A DNA stretch of 35,972 nt from JBDRNO01 sp043811005. Lineage in GTDB: Bacteria > Bacteroidota > Bacteroidia > NORP154. Positions within the stretch are counted from its first letter, which is position 1. Each line of letters opens with the position of its first letter. Of this stretch, positions 32,461 to 35,972 are shown in pieces. The stretch is from assembly GCA_043811005.1 (NCBI GenBank), contig JBDRNO010000043.1, positions 1-35,972 on the forward strand. The letters are read 5' to 3'. The translations under genes and the position numbers were made by a program. Below the pieces are notes generated by a model. The model worked only from the letters and a program-made list of their open reading frames with translations. It was not told the origin of the DNA and did no database searches.

Positions 32461-32576
32461 TGCCACTAAAGCTCAAAAACACACCTGTGTGCCGAAGCAC
32501 TTCGGCCTGCCTGCACGTAGCCGTTTCGGCAAAGGCAGGTGCGCAGGTGTGAATTTTAGTGTTTTAGTTTGTGGCA
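32461..32576. repeat. MITE-like inverted-repeat element with inner hairpin
   Basis: The left end TGCCACTAAA and the right end TTTAGTTTGTGGCA are inverted copies. Next inward, ACACACCTG faces CAGGTGTG, and near the middle CCGAAG-CA-CTTCGG forms a tight hairpin. Related ends occur at 9198-9265 and 34852-34936. The element reaches to within 16 nt of the receptor start, so it contributes the receptor leader. Confidence 0.65.
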
Positions 32577-32591
32577 AAAAAATCATTAAAA

Positions 32592-34781
32592 ATGAAAACT
32601 ATAAGACTTCAAACAATGATAGTTCTGTTAATGATCTTGTTTTCAACGTCAGATGCCTTTGCTCAATTTACAGCAAATGGAAAAATTATTGATACTCAAA
32701 CTCAGGAGACACTGGTGGGCGCTAATGTAGTTGTTACAGGTACAACTATTGGCACCACCACTGACAAAAACGGACAGTTTGTTCTTCAATCAGATACCGG
32801 GATTGATTCAATTAAAATTTCACTTGTAGGTTATAAAACCCAAACCATCAAATTAGAGTGTAAAAATCAGGTCATTGAGCTTGAATCTTCAATTGTAGAA
32901 CTCCGGGATGTGGTTGTTACAGCCACAAAGACGGATCAAAAAGCAAAGGATATACCTGCTGCTATATATGTAATTCCTTTAGAAGATATAGAACAAACAG
33001 ATTCCAGGAATGTTGAGGAGGTATTGCGTAAAATTCCCGGTGTATTTACAGAAGACAAATATAATGCTGAATATAATGTTGTAAGCTTTCGCGGTGTCGG
33101 GCTTCACACACACGTAACACGCGGCATACTGGTTTTAGTAGACGGGATCCCTATAAATGAAGCAATGGGAAGAGTTGATTTTGAGGGCATAGATATGGAA
33201 AACGCGGAGACAATAGAGGTGCTCAAAGGACCTGTATCAGCTTTATATGGACCTAATGGAATAACCGGTGTAATAAATATTGTTACAAAAAAAGCGCCTG
33301 AAAAATTTGAGGGAGTGATCAAGAGTTCAATAGGTAGTTTTGATACAAGAAAAATTGCCGGTAGTGCAGGCGGAAGAATTAGAAAGCTGGGCATCCGGGT
33401 AAACGCTACACATTATCTTACTGACGGATACAGGGATTATAACTCTTATGAGACAAATAAAGCAGGCGCCAAATTGGATCTTGACCTTGATAAATACGGG
33501 GAGTTGCTCTTTTCTATGAACTATATCAACTCAATGAAGGATGTTACCGGACCGCTGGATAGTGCACAATATGAAGAACGCTCAACGGAAAGCACAAAAG
33601 ACTTTGCAAAGGGGGATATAGAGCTTATGAGATTTGGATTATCTCATAAAAAGGACTTTGGAAAAATTTTCAACCTCACAACCAATCTTTATCTTCATAA
33701 TAAGAATCATGAAGGCGGTTATTCAGACGATTTTATCACTGAAGATAAAATGAACCTCTTTGGCGGAGAGGCAAGATTGCGTTCATCATTTGATCTTTTA
33801 GCCAGGAAGAATACCCTGACCATAGGTATTAATGCAAACAAAGAAGAAGGGGATTCAAAGAGCTATGATCTTGATTCTGAGGGGCAAAAGACCGGCTTAA
33901 CCGAAGAGGGAACCGGCATCTATGAAATAATTGGCTGCTACATTCAGAATGATTACAAAATCCTCAATTCATTATCTCTGACTTTAGGCGCCAGGTATGA
34001 CATTGTCAACTACGATTGGCAGGAACGTTTCCCCAATGACACCTCTGATATTACATCAATATCGGCATTAAGCCCGAAAGTTAGTCTGGCTTACACCGGG
34101 ATAAAAAATCTGACCCTTTTTGGTAACGTTGCAAAGGGTTTCAACCCTCCGCAAATTTCGGATCTTTTTATAGGAACTACTTCTAATCCGGAACTTAAGC
34201 CAGAATATCTAATCAATTATGAGGTCGGATTGAGAGGGCGTATCTTTGAAAGATTGGATTATCAGTTGTCATTCTTTTTAATGGATTTTACAGGTCAGGT
34301 CTTAGAAGATGAAATCACTGGGAAATATGAAAATATTGGAGACACCCGTCATCATGGAGCTGAATCTGCTGTTGAGATTAAGCTTTATAAAAACCTGAAA
34401 TTCTCGATTAATTATGCTTATCTGATAGCAAAATTTGCTGACTCAACTGATTATTTTTTAAGAAAAACACCCGTGCATCAGATAGGAATGGGATTCAATT
34501 ATACCCAACCTGATGGATTTACAGGAGGCATAAATCTTAAATGGATTGATAAATATTATATGGACAACGAGGAAGTTAATATTTATAACGGGCATTGTGT
34601 GGTAAATGCAAAACTCGGATATAAATTGAGTCGTTATTTCGCATCATTCAGCATAAATAATCTTTTTGATAAGAATTATGCCACCTGGTCACAGGCAAGC
34701 TATAGAAAAGGAACCTGGACCGAATCTTATTATCCGGGCTGGCCGAAAAATTTTATTTTTACGGCTGGAGTGGAATTTTAA
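32592..34781 (+). CDS. TonB-dependent receptor (siderophore/metal type)
   Basis: A 729-residue outer-membrane receptor. The ATG at 32592 starts a clear signal peptide (to about 25, AFAQ). A GTG 21 nt upstream lies in a repeat and is unlikely. The carboxypeptidase-regulatory-like domain (27-100) is followed by TonB-box-like VVVTATKTD (107-115), plug (about 117-235, with FRGVGLHTHVTRGILVLVDG and KGPVSALYGPNGITGVINI) and barrel. The plug His pair LHTHVTRG is noteworthy. It pairs with the Cys-rich small protein upstream and a DUF4198-like protein downstream, a context typical of metal uptake; the substrate is not known. Confidence 0.85.
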   Translation: MKTIRLQTMIVLLMILFSTSDAFAQFTANGKIIDTQTQETLVGANVVVTGTTIGTTTDKNGQFVLQSDTGIDSIKISLVGYKTQTIKLECKNQVIELESSIVELRDVVVTATKTDQKAKDIPAAIYVIPLEDIEQTDSRNVEEVLRKIPGVFTEDKYNAEYNVVSFRGVGLHTHVTRGILVLVDGIPINEAMGRVDFEGIDMENAETIEVLKGPVSALYGPNGITGVINIVTKKAPEKFEGVIKSSIGSFDTRKIAGSAGGRIRKLGIRVNATHYLTDGYRDYNSYETNKAGAKLDLDLDKYGELLFSMNYINSMKDVTGPLDSAQYEERSTESTKDFAKGDIELMRFGLSHKKDFGKIFNLTTNLYLHNKNHEGGYSDDFITEDKMNLFGGEARLRSSFDLLARKNTLTIGINANKEEGDSKSYDLDSEGQKTGLTEEGTGIYEIIGCYIQNDYKILNSLSLTLGARYDIVNYDWQERFPNDTSDITSISALSPKVSLAYTGIKNLTLFGNVAKGFNPPQISDLFIGTTSNPELKPEYLINYEVGLRGRIFERLDYQLSFFLMDFTGQVLEDEITGKYENIGDTRHHGAESAVEIKLYKNLKFSINYAYLIAKFADSTDYFLRKTPVHQIGMGFNYTQPDGFTGGINLKWIDKYYMDNEEVNIYNGHCVVNAKLGYKLSRYFASFSINNLFDKNYATWSQASYRKGTWTESYYPGWPKNFIFTAGVEF

Positions 34782-34851
34782 GTTTTTCCAAAGACTATTC
34801 TCTGAAAAGAAGGGCAGAGGTAACTATTAAGTTTATCTAATAAAAAATTTT

Positions 34852-34936
34852 CGCCACTAACACAAAGACACAAAGTTGCACTAAGAATGTTAATAACTAA
34901 ATAAATCTTTGTGATACTTAGTGTCTTGGTGTGGCA
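34852..34936. repeat. MITE-like inverted-repeat element
   Basis: CGCCACTAACACAAAGACAC on the left faces CTTAGTGTCTTGGTGTGGCA on the right. It belongs to the same family as 9198-9265 and 32461-32576, and lies just before the DUF4198-like gene. Confidence 0.62.
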
Positions 34937-34969
34937 TAACAAGAACAATTGAATTGTAAAATTTTTTTT

Positions 34970-35941
34970 ATGAAATGTAAAATACTATTTGCAATTTTTC
35001 TGACATTTTATGTGCTGGGAACATCAGCATCAGATATCATCTGGCTATCCAATACTCCACCGGAAAAAATTGCTAAAGAGATACGTCATGGTATGCATTC
35101 CGTATCATATATAATAGAAAAAGACGGAACAGAGAAAAAGATACTTTGGATAAGGTCGGGCAGGTTTCCCGTTGAATCAAAATATACAGATAGCACAAAT
35201 ACAAAAATACCCGAAACCTTTGTGCTATCTCCCGATGGTAAATTAATAAAAGGTGAACTTGCTCATAGTCGAATAGGTTATGTTTTAACTTATGAGGGAA
35301 ACATTGAGGGCTTTTACAACAGCTATCTTACAGAAAAGTTTATCCAGGGAGATACTTTATATATCATGGCAGCAAAAGCAGAGGTCCTGAGCCATAAATG
35401 TTCAAAGGGGCATGCCGGAATACAAAAAAAGATGCCCCCGAATACCCTTATAAAGCATATACCTTTTGAAATTGTCAGGAAACGGATTTCAGGTGAAGAT
35501 TTCCATACTTACTTAACATCCGGTGATGATATAACTCTTAAAGTGTTTCTTAATGGGGAACCATCAAAAGGGTTAATAATAATGTTAAGCACTCAGAAAA
35601 AATGGACGAATAATTTAACAACAGACATAAACGGTGAAGCCACTTTCCAGCTTATTGGAGATTATTATTCAAAATGGAAAGAGCTAAATAAAAGGAAGAT
35701 CCATAATTTTTTGTTGGTAGCAGAACATACTGTGACAGCAAACGGCAGCTATCAAGGAGTTCCTTATAAACACGTTCATTATACAGGGACTTTATCCGGA
35801 AAGTATATACCCTCAAAAACCATGTATACATCTTACGTGTACGGATTTATCTTATTTATTTTTGTTATTGCAATAACTAGTATATTAATTTTTTTTTATA
35901 GAAGGCGGAGGAGAAAACTATTTAACGTGAGTTCGATATAA
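34970..35941 (+). CDS. DUF4198/NikM-like membrane-anchored protein
   Basis: A 323-residue protein: signal peptide (1-20), a beta-rich periplasmic part, then one transmembrane helix (about 287-308) with a basic cytoplasmic tail (YRRRRRK). The pattern fits the DUF4198 (NikM-like) family, whose members often sit beside nickel, cobalt or copper transporters. Recognisable pieces are the early IWLSNTPPEK, SGDDITLKVFLNGEPSKG and TTDINGEATFQL (an Ig-like/carboxypeptidase-regulatory-like turn), and possible metal ligands in LSHKCSKGHAG (H, C, H) and YKHVHYTG. I place the start at the ATG at 34970, not the upstream TTG. The family call is moderate. Confidence 0.6.
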   Translation: MKCKILFAIFLTFYVLGTSASDIIWLSNTPPEKIAKEIRHGMHSVSYIIEKDGTEKKILWIRSGRFPVESKYTDSTNTKIPETFVLSPDGKLIKGELAHSRIGYVLTYEGNIEGFYNSYLTEKFIQGDTLYIMAAKAEVLSHKCSKGHAGIQKKMPPNTLIKHIPFEIVRKRISGEDFHTYLTSGDDITLKVFLNGEPSKGLIIMLSTQKKWTNNLTTDINGEATFQLIGDYYSKWKELNKRKIHNFLLVAEHTVTANGSYQGVPYKHVHYTGTLSGKYIPSKTMYTSYVYGFILFIFVIAITSILIFFYRRRRRKLFNVSSI

Positions 35942-35972
35942 AATTAATTGCAAATTTTTGAAACTATTCAGG

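Noticed and set aside
32489..32692. Plus-strand open frame of 67 codons
   Set aside because: It is made of the MITE-like repeat and the out-of-frame start of the TBDR gene.

Overview
The window reads as chromosomal DNA of a Bacteroidota (Bacteroidetes) organism, probably an uncultured low-GC member. The evidence is: TonB-dependent receptors (TBDRs) that carry an N-terminal carboxypeptidase-regulatory-like domain; several secreted proteins with type IX secretion (T9SS) C-terminal sorting domains; promoter elements of the Bacteroidetes type (TTTG, about 20 nt, TAnnTTTG); and almost no Shine-Dalgarno sequences. No rRNA, tRNA, CRISPR array or intact transposase was seen.

Layout. 0.1-6.2 kb is mostly housekeeping: an NAD-dependent epimerase coupled to a CPBP membrane protein, a short-chain dehydrogenase with shikimate kinase, an MFS transporter behind a PyrR-like phosphoribosyltransferase, and a YggS/PLPBP protein. 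6.3-15.3 kb holds a set with copper links: an OprC/NosA-like receptor with CxxxM and HxM motifs, a small lipoprotein, a thiolase, a DsbD/SafE-like membrane protein, an MbnP-like lipoprotein, and two T9SS cargo proteins with an unusual C-x(n)-CH motif. 15.4-22.4 kb has a zinc-dependent phospholipase C-like protein, a small His/Cys-rich protein followed by a ZnuD-like TBDR, and (minus strand) another TBDR behind a different His-rich membrane protein. 22.5-26.3 kb carries TrmO and a trans-sulfuration enzyme on the minus strand, diverging from a DUF5320-like/NifX-like/DUF134 cluster. 26.4-35.9 kb has an M28 peptidase, a second copy of the His/Cys-rich protein plus ZnuD-like TBDR pair, a third C-x(n)-CH cargo protein, a Cys-rich small protein with a fourth type of TBDR, and a DUF4198-like protein.

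Two themes stand out. First, four of the five TBDRs follow a small, membrane-anchored, His- or Cys-rich protein, and the fifth follows a decayed copy of one. This suggests a recurrent receptor plus periplasmic metal-handling pair. Second, an 18-nt palindrome (AATGAACATATGTTCATT) sits exactly between the -33 and -7 promoter boxes of both the copper-type TBDR and the NifX/DUF134-type cluster, which predicts one shared repressor, possibly the DUF134 protein encoded nearby. The first gene of that cluster is an 11-codon vestige of DUF134, while a full-length DUF134 gene lies about 1.3 kb downstream.

Intergenic regions are rich in MITE-like or REP-like inverted repeats, and there is a duplication of about 2.7 kb. 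All family calls are made by eye from motifs; no database search was possible.
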